Part shown: positions 39,201-50,727 of the stretch, in pieces | Position numbering within the stretch: position 1 is the first letter of the stretch | Layout of the letters: every line of letters starts with the position of its first letter | From: Setaria digitata | Lineage: Eukaryota > Nematoda > Chromadorea > Rhabditida > Setariidae | Reading direction: 5' to 3' | Length of the DNA: 64,000 nt | Assembly (NCBI GenBank): GCA_003640385.1 | Contig: RCAB01000023.1 | Span: 186,001-250,000, forward strand | The notes under the pieces: generated by a model | What the model was told of the DNA's origin: nothing | The model's database searches: none | Seen by the model: the letters and a program-made list of their open reading frames with translations, nothing else | Made by a program: the position numbers and the translations under genes

Positions 39201-42200
39201 ACTGAGCATTTGCGTAAGTCTATAAGTTTATTCTATTGTCTTACAGTCAAATAATGTTTGCACGATCATATTAGATTCTTTTATTTGTTCTTCGATTCAT
39301 GATATTACCAGTAATAAACACTTGTACAGATGATTTGTTCCTATATTTTAGTGCTTAAGGAAAGTTAGTTCAATGATTAATTATTATTATTATGACAGAA
39401 AGGGAAAAAGCAAAGAGAGGAAATTGCTATTCTTCTTTTTTTTTTTTGCAAATTTCTGATAAATTTTATGTAAAATAAAATTTTATCAAATATAAAATAA
39501 TTGATATAATATAAAATTTTAAAAAATGTAAAAATTCTCGTTCGCAGTTTCTCTTCAGTCGATATTTCTGCAATTACTTTCATAAAAAAAGATTTCTGTA
39601 TTCACAAATTTTTTTTCTTAATTTTCTGTTTTGTAAACGAAAGGTTCGATGTGCATTCCGAAGCATCCCTTCACCCTTTAAAATTTTATCCTGACGTTCT
39701 TGCACGATCAGCTAGAAATTTTGTAGTACAAGGAGAATGGATAAATTAAATTCACTGATCGATGCAGTCAAAGGTCATCTTGTTATCTTTTATGATAATA
39801 TTTTCCTTCTATATCTAGCAATGAACGAATTTTTTGAAAAATATTCTATGTACATCTGTTGGCTGCTCACGTATATTCCACGTTATCACTTCCAGTTACT
39901 GATAGATAACATCACCATGCAATCATTACATCTTGAAGGGATGATAACATAAACCGGTTTGAAATATCTTGCTAAACTTACACTCTGTCAAAGGACTCAA
40001 ACAAAATTCCTTCTTCTTCCTTATAAATGCTGCTATCAACATTAAAACATCGTAGAAGTAGCTGAATTACAATGCGTCTCTTTTTTATCTAATTTATACC
40101 ATAATTCTAAATTCAATCAGATCTTCTAAGTACTTTCACATTTAAAGAGAAAATTTAGCTCTCCGTGGAGAAGCTTTTCTGTAAACTAACAAATTTATTT
40201 CTATAGCTTCATTTACCAAATCCTTGTTTATTCCTAATAATTAATACAATTTTGAAAGTTTAGACAGCGCTATGATAGTAAGGAACTTGAAAAGCCGAGA
40301 AATCAAACAGTAAGATGCCGAAAAATCCACATTCAGATTATATTCCACAGTAATGATGTTGTCTATATTTGAACACTAAAACAAAACATTTTAAATGTGC
40401 AAATGTCATGTAATTTTGTGACTTATTGTATTTGAAGAGTACTGTTGTGGAAGGATAGTCTGTTCTCACATTTCTTCCCATCATCAGATGTTCATTTTTC
40501 GGCTAGGAATGGCCTTGGATTCCTATTTTAGTTAGATCTTAATTAATTTGTCGTGTTCAATTCAACCTCTTTCAAAGCCCATCACGTTGAAGGAAGAATG
40601 CTTTGGGAGTTGAAGCACGTAGGTCTGCGAGAATGTTGCGTGTTTGTCGCTGATTCTCAGCAAAGTTTGGAGATTGCAATGACCAAATTGATTGTTTTTT
40701 GTTGTGAAGCAGAAAGGAAGAAAGGAAATTTATGGCGTAGATAATTTTGAATAGAAAAATTTATAAAAATATTGCTTTCGTCAAGTTTTTGTGGTGAGAT
40801 GTCGTCTTTCCAAATTAATTTTGAATAATAAATTTCAACCGGAAGTGATGAATTGTTAGCTGTAGATTAATTATAATGTCAGCATTCCCTCTGGCTTCGA
40901 AAGTTCAAGAGAAACAGCTTGGGAATATGAAGTTGCATAATTTATAAAGATTTGCATAAATGCTTAAATGTAATTGATTTTTGCTCGCTCCCTTCTCTCC
41001 CTTTCATTGAGGTAAAAAGTTTGAAAATAAAGTCCAACTTTCCTTTTTTCTTTCTCCCTCTTCCTTCATGGCAATTTAATTTCATCAAAATTTCCAGCTG
41101 GAAATCGAATCTACTATATATTTTTCCCTAACCCTTATTTTTCTAATATTTTACATTGATTAGAAAACTTTCGAGAAGAAAGGAACAACTTTGTTGAGAA
41201 TTTGATTCAAAAGTTACATATTCATATGAATTATTAGGAAATGATGAGTTTAATGCGAGATTATAAATTGAAAATCTACTAAGCAATTTAATTTCAGATA
41301 AATGAATAATGTAATATCACAGGTTGCTGTCGAAAAAGGCTTATAATATGAAAGTGTAAGAAAGGCATTGCTTGAGATGACGATAACTGTCGTGAGAACT
41401 GATTAATTCCGAATGAGTTGAATCGATTTTATTCTAAATTCAGTGTTTGATATCGTTTGCATAGTGGAAGAACTGAAGGGATGTATAATGGTTCCTTGAG
41501 TTCACTCATTTGAATGACCTCATTACTCGTGAGTTGTCTGAAGACTGTTGTAAAGAGGCATATGTATCATCAGATGCATCGTGTTTCACGGCCATTTCTG
41601 TGGTAATGAAAGAGGACCATTTCCCTTCTGTTCAGTGATTGATAATGGGGAAGTTTTTGAGGACATGAATGGGAAGGACTGGAACTGGGAGTGTCGAGCA
41701 AAGCGTAACTTCAGATGATGATGGCCTTCAGTCAGTGTTCCAACAAAATACTGGATACTTCTGCGTTGCTTCTTTTCCTCCTCCACAAAATCTTCGTCTT
41801 TCATCAATCTTGCGAGGAGGAAGTTGGTGCTCACAGAACTTCCTCACATTCCTTAAAATTCTCGCAAGACATTTAGTTGCTCTGTACAAGAAGGTCTCCC
41901 TTACCTCATCGAAAAGATAATAGGTAAACGTTTTTACTTTAATGTCGTTAATGTGTAATAAGTACTACTGTATTAACGGAAAGGGTGACTGGAAATTCTC
42001 TCTTCGCTGGCAAGCAAGTCCAACAAAGAGTAGCAACGACTTCGAAATTCCCTGCACTTATTTTTTCGAAGTCTTTTAATGCTGCACCTTTACTAATTAC
42101 TCATAATTAATAAATTACAGTTAGCATGAGAATATGTGAGTAAGCATCTTTGAAACCAATTATTTTAAGCAAATGTGTGGGCACCATAACTTTTCTTGCT

Positions 42201-42576
42201 TTTTTTTCTTTAAATCTACCTCCTTGTGAAACATCCATAAAGTTCCTTAATTTTTACATCCAAATTAGTTTTACTAACTGTCACTAACAGAAGTGTTGTA
42301 ATTTCTAATGACTTTAACAAATTCAAGACAGTTTCTTTTTCTCTCTTTTCTTAGAACTTCGACTATGTTTCTGAGATTCAGTTCACTTCTCTTCTGTTAT
42401 TTTCAGTTAAGAGCAGGGCAAGATGAATGAATGTTCATTTCTTGAGATTCTGTCTTAGCTTTCAATGACCAGAAGAGTTGACTAATGAATTTGTAAGACG
42501 GTAAGAAATTGTGGTCAATTGGAAAATCACTAAAGTTTCGCCTACTGTAAGGTCAAGGGTTATCTTTTTCTTACCT
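36273..42576. other. Gene-poor AT-rich region
   Basis: No supported gene over about 6 kb. Weak candidates: an exon-like 35-codon plus-strand stretch 39644-39749 (contains ASLHPLKFYPDVLARSARNF, ends at TAA), and the GC-elevated patch 41586-41920 open in several frames on both strands. A 66-codon hydrophobic frame at 37426-37626 has the composition of random AT-rich DNA. The rest shows only A/T tracts. Confidence 0.4.
41586..41920. other. GC-elevated patch open on both strands
   Basis: Plus strand: 83 codons from ATG 41669 containing SVEQSVTSDDDGLQSVFQQN. Minus strand: 82 codons, 41834-41586, containing LMKDEDFVEEEKKQRRSIQY, plus a second minus frame open across about 41905-41730. A GATGAG|GTAAGGG donor-like site sits on the minus strand near 41905. 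Overlapping openness in so many frames means openness alone is weak evidence; I could not pick a strand. Confidence 0.25.
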
Positions 42577-42705
42577 TTCTTAAAATTTTATTTCTTTTAT
42601 TTTTTTTTATTTTTTTTTTTCAAATTTTATTTTTTTTCTTAAAATTTTATTTCTTTTATTTTTTTTATTTTTATTTTTTTCAAATTTTATTTATTTTTTT
42701 TTTAA
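42577..42705. repeat. T-rich low-complexity repeat
   Basis: Repeated units of the form CTTAAAATTTTATTTCTTTT followed by long T runs with interspersed A; the unit at about 42577 recurs at about 42637. Likely replication-slippage DNA. Confidence 0.8.
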
Positions 42706-42737
42706 CTTGTAAAGAGATCAGTCGGAATTTCAGAGTA

Positions 42738-42977
42738 CTATCTAATTGAATGTTTCACAACACCTAACTTAATCCACCCAAACTGATCTGTCTTACCTTT
42801 TCCTAGAAATGTGCGATGTAATTTATCAACGGTACTTGCTAAATGAAACAATAAATTGTCTTCATCGAACTCCATATTAACGATGCAGTAAACGAGACAA
42901 ATTATCTTTCTGAGTCGGAACATTTTTTTAAAAATTTTTCGACTATGATCTTCAAAATAAAGGTTTGACAGTGTCAT
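42738..42977 (-). CDS. Small unassigned ORF or first exon
   Basis: A 79-codon frame from ATG 42977 to TAG. The composition looks coding (FRLRKIICLVYCIVNMEFDE, then LLFHLASTVDKLHRTFLGK). Directly after FLGK is a GTAAGA donor-like site (near 42800), so the ORF may really be a 5' exon that splices to a distant exon rather than a complete 79-residue protein. No family recognised. Confidence 0.3.
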   Translation of the reverse strand: MTLSNLYFEDHSRKIFKKMFRLRKIICLVYCIVNMEFDEDNLLFHLASTVDKLHRTFLGKGKTDQFGWIKLGVVKHSIR

Positions 42978-43419
42978 AAAATTAGTATCAACATTCGGAT
43001 CAATCTAGACTAATCTGAGCATGTGTAGGAACTCAAAAACATACACTTTCAGAAGTAGCCACCCTGAAAGAATCATTCACCATATTCGGTAAGTGACATA
43101 TTTGGAAATGATGAATTAATTCTTAACTTCTTTATGGATGGTTATAGAGCTCGCCATTAAAAAGATTCCCAGTAAGTAACTGAAAAAGAAAAATTTAAGT
43201 TAGCATTCAATTGAAAAAATTTTAAATTTCAAGGCTTAAAAGAAAAAGGAATTTCATCAAATAAAACAAAACGATATATTGAAAGGCACCCAAAGATGAC
43301 AGCAGTGCTACTGTTCTGCTTTGTTTCGGCTTCCTTAATTATACCCTAATGTGTTCAGCCATTTTCAGATCTTTTGAGAAATTCTAATTTCTGAATCTTT
43401 TTCACGTTTTCTCATTGTA

Positions 43420-43719
43420 AGATTCGATGGATTGAAATTCTTTCGGAATGAAAAAAATTTCTTTGCCGTACCGTTTTTGTCCTCTTAACATGTCATGTCT
43501 TTGCACAGNAGATTCGATGGATTGAAATTCATTCGGAATGAAAAAAATTTCTTTGCCGTACCGTTTTTGTCCTCTTAACATGTCATGTCTTTGCACAGAC
43601 TTTATTGGCTTCAATNTTCGATGGATTGAAATTCTTTCGGAATGAAAAAAATTTCTTTGCCGTACCGTTTTTGTCCTCTTAACATGTCATGTCTTTGCAC
43701 AGACTTTATTGGCTTCAAT
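43420..43719. repeat. Triplicated block of about 90-103 bp separated by two single Ns
   Basis: Copy A 43420-43508, N at 43509, copy B 43510-43615, N at 43616, copy C 43617-43719. A and B share 89 bp, differing at one visible base (ATTCTTTCGG versus ATTCATTCGG); B and C share 103 bp. Same pattern as the other N sites, so probably unmerged contig ends. Confidence 0.9.
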
Positions 43720-45005
43720 GTTCTTTTCATATCATATCATATCACTATTTTCATTGTTGTCTGTTGTCACCTATCTAAAATTGCTAATTACTTTTGTTCA
43801 TATTAATTAACCACGTCTTTACCTTAATATTTTCTTTCATCGTATGACGTAAAAATGGACTGATCCAGAATATCATCGAATTGAATGTTTCGAGATTCAG
43901 TTAGATCGAATTACGGATATATTTGTTTCGCAATATTCAATAATTGTTGCAATAAGTAACCACCTGCTAGTTTTAAAATTTGTTTCGTACTGAAACAAAT
44001 AAGCCATATTGTTTAGTCTTTTCCTTTCGCTTTTCCTTCTATCTTGCAATCTCAAAAGTTTAATTTATTTCGACGAGGCTCTCATTAACAGTTTGCTTCT
44101 TTAGTAATGTATCAAATACACCAAAAATCATATAATCTGTTTGTTTAAAAAAAAAAGTCCTTGTTCCTAACTTCAGATATCACTAACATTGCATTGTGCA
44201 AATGACTTTTCATCCGAAAGTTTCTTAATTTTCATACCTTTCAACACTTGACTTCATAATTTTGTTTCTTACTGACTATTTATTTAATCGTTTCTATTAG
44301 CCACTGATAGGAATTGGTGATGCTACCCTTGTTTACTGATATCTAAACTCAGTGTTTCTGGCTAAAATCTCATTCAGCCTGAGATTCCCTTTTGTTTCTC
44401 ACTTCACAGTTACTCTGTGTAAAAAGTTGCTTGTCTAAAGGCTTACTGTTTTGCAAGATAGAAATTAACTCTAAGAAAACAAGGAACAAAAAATTCCTGA
44501 CTTTTTTCTTTGGCATTTTGGTAGCTACACTGGAAAGTCTCATTAATTTCTCTACAAGGACGTAGATTCTTCAAGTATTGAATATTCCTTATTTCATTCT
44601 ACTTTCCACTTTCCTCTTTTATCTAAAATGCATTTATTACTCAAAAATTTTTCATTCTCTTCAGAATTTTACAATCATTTTATTTTTTGTATTATCCGTT
44701 GTAAAATTACCGCTGTTTTTCCTTAAAGGCCCTAATTTATTGCAATTAAATCACTTTATTTTTCGATGATCAGTGACTATTCAATTAAAGCATGACAAAA
44801 TGTAGAATAATGACATTTTCGCAAGCAGAATTGCCACTCTGAAAGTAAAGAAGTTCATGAGGATTTATTGTTTTTTAGAGAGTTTTTATGTCCTACTTAA
44901 AAGTAGTCACGTGCGTACAGAAGTGTTCATATGGACTAGTAAAAGGCTATTAATTTATTTGCTAATTATAATGCCGTGTAAAGATGATGACAATTTAGAT
45001 AGAAG
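43720..45005. other. Upstream region of the GPCR gene
   Basis: No supported gene. If the receptor has a longer extracellular N-terminus, its upstream exon should be here; an open stretch at 44857-45005 is in a different frame from the receptor and contains a short acidic run (CKDDDNLDRR). Confidence 0.4.
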
Positions 45006-47529
45006 ATGTGGCAGTCTTATGCTTTATGGGCTCTCTACCTAATTACTATGAAAATAGGTATTATTGGCAATCTTTGGGTTATTTGTTCTGTTATACGCAA
45101 TAAACGGCCTCGAATTCATAGCTGGTCTCGACGGCCAAGTGATTGCCTTAGAAGTTATATTTTTGTCTTAGCACTCGTTGATTTCTTTGTTGTTTGTTCG
45201 CTCGCTCTACGGATTGCTTATGTTTGGGATGAGGCACTAACTTTCGGTAAGTTAACTTTCAAACATTTAAAATTTTGCCAGGCCAAATTAAAGTTTAAAA
45301 AATATTCCAATAATCAGCAATAATAGGCGATGAAGTCCATGAGTAATGAAAGTAGGAAAGTGACAAAGAATGAGTAAAAGAATGGAAAGCTCGAGTTTCT
45401 CTTTATATCTGAAATCTCTTGTAACAAATATGGTTTATTCCTACGACCACTGGAAATTATTTTTTTCAAACTCAAAGTGTTTTTGTTCTATCTATCGAAT
45501 TTGAAGAGATTTGGAGTTGTCGAGGAATGTATTTTGTCGAACAATTATCAAAAATGTTATCAATGTTTTGCCTGGCATGCATTAGTATTGGAAGATATGT
45601 CACAATAAGTAAACCCTTCAACAGCCAGGTTTTATAACTTTTCTCTAGCGCCCTAAAGTCACCTTTGATGTCCTTTTTTTCTTTTCGTTAATGACGTAGC
45701 ATTGATCTAGACGAGTTCAGTTTAATAAATCTCAGTCAGTAATTTGAATTTAAATTCAAGCTGGGTGAAAGAAATTAGAGAAACGGAAAATGTCCTTAAA
45801 TTTTTTTTAACCCCGAAACTCTAAATTTAGTTCGAAATTGGTATTTAGTGCAGAAACTTCAAATTTTATTTTGTGAGATTTCATGAAATTCTGTTCTTGA
45901 CAACTTTCTATGACGATTTAGATCCGTAAGCATTTCCATCAGGGCGCTCCAGCAGTAACTTTGGTGTTATTTTTTTCCATTCTTATCCCGATGTTTCTAA
46001 CGGTGGAAACAGTCACTGTTACCGCGGATGGACGGGATTGTCGTATTAGTGATAGTAGTGCATGGAATCGATTAACTGGTCTCTTTATTGGAGCTTGTTT
46101 TATTTTATTACTAATGCTTGTAAGCGTAAATTATGCAGAGATCGTACGGCATGTGCATCGGAAGTTTTCGAAGCGGAAAGCGCGAGGTCAGGTGTTTTTT
46201 AATTTCTATTCAGATCTCTAAAGTGATAACTGGCTGATAGTTGTAAAGATCACAGTACTGAAATGAATTTTTCTGCTATTTTTTATATGCTTTCAAAACA
46301 ACTCTTTGAAGACTTCCAAAATATGAGTGATGTTTCTAATTTGCTAATTTTAGAAGACTAACTAACACTTAAGCACTTTTCAGAATCGGCAAGTTCAAAT
46401 AACAAGCATCATCGATTATCTGAACCACGCTATGTGCGTGAAATAACTTCTTCCATTGTACGTGTCGCTGTATTTCATATCATCTGTTGGCTTCCATTTT
46501 GTTTCATTTCTATGATCCCCACTGAAGTAACTTTTTCTCATTTTAATCCTAACAATGCATTAAATTAATTAATTCTTCAGCAGCTTAGGCGGAAATGACA
46601 CTTCTTTTGTTTTTAAATAAATAAATTCGGCTTAGATTTTGCAGTGAACTTTAAAAAAAAAAAAAAAGAAAAATAAGTTTCAGACTTGCTCACTGGTGTT
46701 GGTATCAATACGAGCAATAAATCAAGTCAGTAATAAACAGGACTGGGTATTATCGATTCCGATATTGGCAAATTGGTTAACATATTTGAATTCTACTTTA
46801 AATTGGATTTTCTATGCTGTGCTGAATCGAGACATCAGAGAACTGATCAGGTAGTTACTTCCATAAGCACTGTAGAAAGAGCTAGCAATTCCTGCTCAAA
46901 GAGGAGAATTCATTATAGTCTTTTAGATTGTGTTCTTCCTTTGATATCAGAATGATAATGCAAGGATTCAAACTGTAGCTTATGAATTGATCTTCACTTT
47001 AGTTTTCATTTGAAGATCTTCGGTAAGTGTGAATGAATACCTTCACGACAGGTGTATCGCTCAATACCCCATTGAGTCTTTTAGGAAAGAACTGCAGAAA
47101 AAGCAAGGTAATAATGACTCTAAATAATGAATTAGACGAAACATGATGAATTGGTTTTTATTTGATACGCAGAGAGGAAGGAAATGGTTTTTGAGTTGTG
47201 GTAATTATTTTACTGCACTAAGAAAATGCCTGAGAATGCATCTTCTATTTTCAGAACATCTTTACGATCAGTCTTGGTAGGGAGAACATTAATTACTTTC
47301 TATGATCAATTTCTAATTAATCCTTGTCTATTTTTTAATCGTTAGCAGCGACTGTTTTTGAAATTTGATATCCATTTTCAAAAGCTTTCAAAGGTTCTAT
47401 TCCAGAAGTAATATGAGGCGACGAAAGCGTAGTGCGATGACATACTATTCATCGTCAAGCATCACAAACAAAACTCGACAGCGTTTGAGTCGAAGTTTAA
47501 GTATCCATGTGCTAGCTCGTAGTCTATAA
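45006..47529 (+). CDS. Rhodopsin-family peptide-type GPCR, divergent
   Basis: Seven-helix receptor, probably for a neuropeptide. Exons 45006-45246, 45507-45628, 45649-45669, 45943-46186, 46384-46526, 46684-46850, 47406-47529 close in phase to 353 residues. TM1 (KIGIIGNLWVICSVIRNK) has the conserved GN; TM2 has LALVDFFVV; the TM3 Cys (WSCRGMYF) and ECL2 Cys (GRDCRIS) can form the usual disulphide; TM5 ends in the basic VRHVHRKFSKRKAR; TM6 has CWLPF; TM7 reads LNSTLNWIFYAVLNRDIREL. Unusual: the DRY site is IGRY (Asp replaced by Gly) and NPxxY is NWIFY (Pro replaced by Trp). The C-tail is Arg/Ser-rich. The exon of only 21 nt and its GTCCTT donor are inferred from phase. The frame starts almost at TM1, so an upstream N-terminal exon is possible. 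Ligand unknown. Confidence 0.85.
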
Positions 47530-48904
47530 TCGTATACAGTTGAGAATGTTGGGAACGATAAACAATAGGCGCCTTCTTAAAGCAAAACTTTCCACTGGTA
47601 CATTTTTTCTGGCTTGTGAGAACTCCGAAGGAAGGAAAGAGTTCTTAATATTCAGCTCATCTTACCATTTCTGAAGTTTAATTTCAGTTTTTCGTTTTTC
47701 AGATCATCGACAGATTTCCGTCGAGAAATCCACATTAGTCATAAAAAAGTTCCAGAAAACTTGCATGCAGATCTGATGAAGAGTGTCTGTCCTCCACTGA
47801 TTAGCAGATTTTCAACGATCCCTTTCAGATAAAAGTGGCTCTAGTTTAGATTTTTGATGACATATTTTAGTAATTTCGGGAGATTTCTGAAGATAAAAGC
47901 ACTGTATATAAAGTTGAAAAAAATGACCACTCTAAATGGTAATAGTGATATCTTTTTTTATGAAAAGTATCAAAATTTCAATTGCTAGCCGTTAATTTAA
48001 CTGGTGCTCGAGATGCCACTATAGACTAAAAAAAACTAATAATTTACCTTTTAATGGTTGCAACAACATTACAGTTCATCTGCAGAGTAATTTCTGAGTA
48101 TATACTTGTAAGGTGTAAATTATTTGAAAAATAAAATTTTAGTGTGATTAATCAAAACACGGGTACATTTCTACTTTATTCAATAATTGTATCGTTAATG
48201 CATTGTTTGGAACAATTTCTTGCTACCTACAGTTACGATTGTGAGTAAATTAAACATTACGAATATGTAAAAATGAATAGTTCTGAAGTTCATGCTTAAA
48301 ATGTGATGATATCGGATTAATTCTGATGTAAACCAGTAAATGGATTATTGCTATTGTTGGTGGAAGAGTTATTTAAAATTCATTCCTTCAGTATTGTAAG
48401 ACAGAGTTCAGTCCGAAGTTTCTACTTACTTTTTGCAAATTTTAATTAGTTAAACAAGTGCAAGTGTTAAATTTAAAAATAAAAAAACGAATGATATGGA
48501 AGGTTTTGTTTTGTACAGAGCTTATGTAACATAGATGGTTAATATCATTTAATTCAACAAAAAAATCAACAAAGAAACATTTTTGCAAAATGTTTCCAAT
48601 TATTATTTTCTATTCTCAAAATTTTAAAATTAAAATTTGCATCTCTGCTAGTCTTTACTTTTATACTGATACATTTTTGTCCCCGAAATTTATCTGCTCC
48701 TTCTGAAGCATTTTATCTAAGTCCATTCAGGATCTTTTTGTTCTTTCCTTTTTTTTCAATATTGCTTGATTCAGTTCGGTTCATAAACGGACCAGGTGGA
48801 ACCTTAAATAAAATGTTGTGTTTTTAACGTGAGACATCAGGTCTGTTCTCAAGCATTTTCTATCGTTTGAGGGATTCTGAATGCACAGAATCTATGAAAA
48901 TATT
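47530..48904. other. Convergent 3' UTR/intergenic region
   Basis: Lies between the GPCR (plus) and the glucuronyltransferase (minus), tail to tail. A candidate AATAAA on the plus strand is at 48130-48135. I see no coding sequence. Confidence 0.5.
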
Positions 48905-50727
48905 TTATAAATTAACTTGAAGACTCACTTCAACGTTGTATCCATACGTGTTCCTGCTTTTAACTTTCGCAATGGTTTTAGTATGCCAGACGAGAACATC
49001 ACGAGGCCATGACTGCATTCCGAATGGGGTCAAGTCGTTCCAGCTTACATTCAAAAGATTCATCAGACATGGCTCTGGAGACGGGTCCGGACACCTAGTC
49101 CTCCATCCTGCTCTGCAGATCATTCTTCATTTATCCTGAGATCATCCAGCACATTTCTGATTCAAGATACATTTGGAACATGTCCAAAGGATCCGTTTAA
49201 AAATCATTTTTTTTTGGAAAGGAGAAGGTTACATTCACTTAAAACTGTTGAAATATTTTGTAAAAAAAAAACTTTGCTCTTAAATTCGTTAAAAAAGTTA
49301 CTCAGGATGTTGCAAGAGTAATTCGAGATTTACTGCAAATCCAGCCATATCAAAGCCCCATTTACGTCGTGGTGCATATATTGTTTGCCAACCGATTATT
49401 TTTTTAGCAAACACTTTTGGTGCTTCAAGCATATTATATGCTACCAGGCCTGTAGTACACACATCTAGATTCATGTTTTTGATCCTACTGTAAACTAGGT
49501 TCAATAGTTTATTCTATTTCTTTCTTATCAAAAACGAAAAGAAGAAAAAGGAATAATTGATTTTAGGATCTCTCGTCTGGTTAAATTACTTATGCAACTT
49601 AACATTCATCATTTTTCTAAATCACTAATTAATTTTAATCTTCTAGCTGATCTAGGCACAGGAAAAAACCACTGGTTAGCTTTATGATTCTTTACAGAGA
49701 TAAAAGTAGGCCTTCTCGTCTTAGCTCATCAGATTCCATCACTGATAAACTGATGCAGAAAATACTTCAAAACATTCTTTGCTCTTTTGAATGAATAAGT
49801 TTTATGTGAAAATGGTGAACAAAATTCAGTACCAACAGCCCAAACACCAATTTTATCGACGTTTCGAATGTAATGATTAAAAAGTCGAATATCATAAGTG
49901 TTATCATCATCAGCAAAGAATACCACAGCATTATTACCCAGTGATGCAAACCGTTCTCGAACAAACTTTAATCCCGCATCACGTCCGGTCCAACCACGTG
50001 CTGTAGTTATAATGAGAAGAAATATGAGCCAAAATGTGACAAGAGGAGCCGAACAAGAAGAAGCAAGAGAAGAAGATGGAAATTAAATGAAATCCAATGA
50101 TGGAATTGGTATCAGTCATCACATTTCTATATCATCAGACTAGCAACTTACCAGGCATGTCAGGTCGACGTTTGATTGCAAAATAATAATACTGTAGACG
50201 ACTACGGTCTAGCAGTTGTTTCACGGGCAGTGAGATATGCTTCGCATCTTCAACCACAATCCATATCAGTTGGTTGATGTGCATCAGCGTTTGTGATAAT
50301 CTGCAAATGATTCCATAATTTAACAGAAGTTCTCTATTTATTGATTAGAGTTACCATAATTCAAAATACAATCATCCAGGTTAAATTTTGCAACAGTTTT
50401 AGTTAGAGCTGATTCTCTTAATTGGTCAACATGCTACGACTAGCACCTGATCCTTCAAAATTCCTGAACCAAGCATCGCACACTTACCTGGTCATGTCTG
50501 CCAATCTTGCTAATCTCAAGTAAGTTGGTGTAATTACAATAATCGTTCGATTACCGTCACTTCGTTGATTGATAAAAGCTGCACAATTATTACTAGACAC
50601 TATCACTGATTCATAGTTCCTTTGTTCTACCAAATATACGATAATACATGTCTGGATGATGATTACAGTTATTGCCAGTACTGTTTGGAGAGTACAAAAA
50701 ATTACACCGATTGGTCGTTGACTGAAC
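48905..50727 (-). CDS. Beta-1,3-glucuronyltransferase (GT43), type II Golgi enzyme
   Basis: Adds glucuronic acid to galactose in glycosaminoglycan linker or other glycans (B3GAT/GLCAT/SQV-8-like family). Minus-strand exons 50727-50488, 50300-50152, 50000-49833, 49449-49302, 49112-48905; phases agree. Near the N-terminus is the membrane anchor (GVIFCTLQTVLAITVIII...), then TIIVITPTYLRLARLADMTR, LIWIVVEDAK, GWTGRDAGLKFVRERF, and the Mn-binding FFADDDNTYDIRLF. The acceptor half has GWQTIYAPRRKWGFDMAGFA and the C-terminus NDLTPFG plus WPRDVLVWHTKT. About 300 residues are visible. The start codon is not found: the first exon enters in phase 2 after a CCATAG acceptor, so a short upstream exon is missing. 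Which of the chondroitin/heparan linker or other GT43 activities it has cannot be told. Confidence 0.92.

Noticed and set aside
49690..49760. Possible extra exon in the glucuronyltransferase intron (VMESDELRREGLLLSL)
   Set aside because: Its phases do not fit the flanking exons, and direct joining of 49833 to 49449 gives the expected family sequence.
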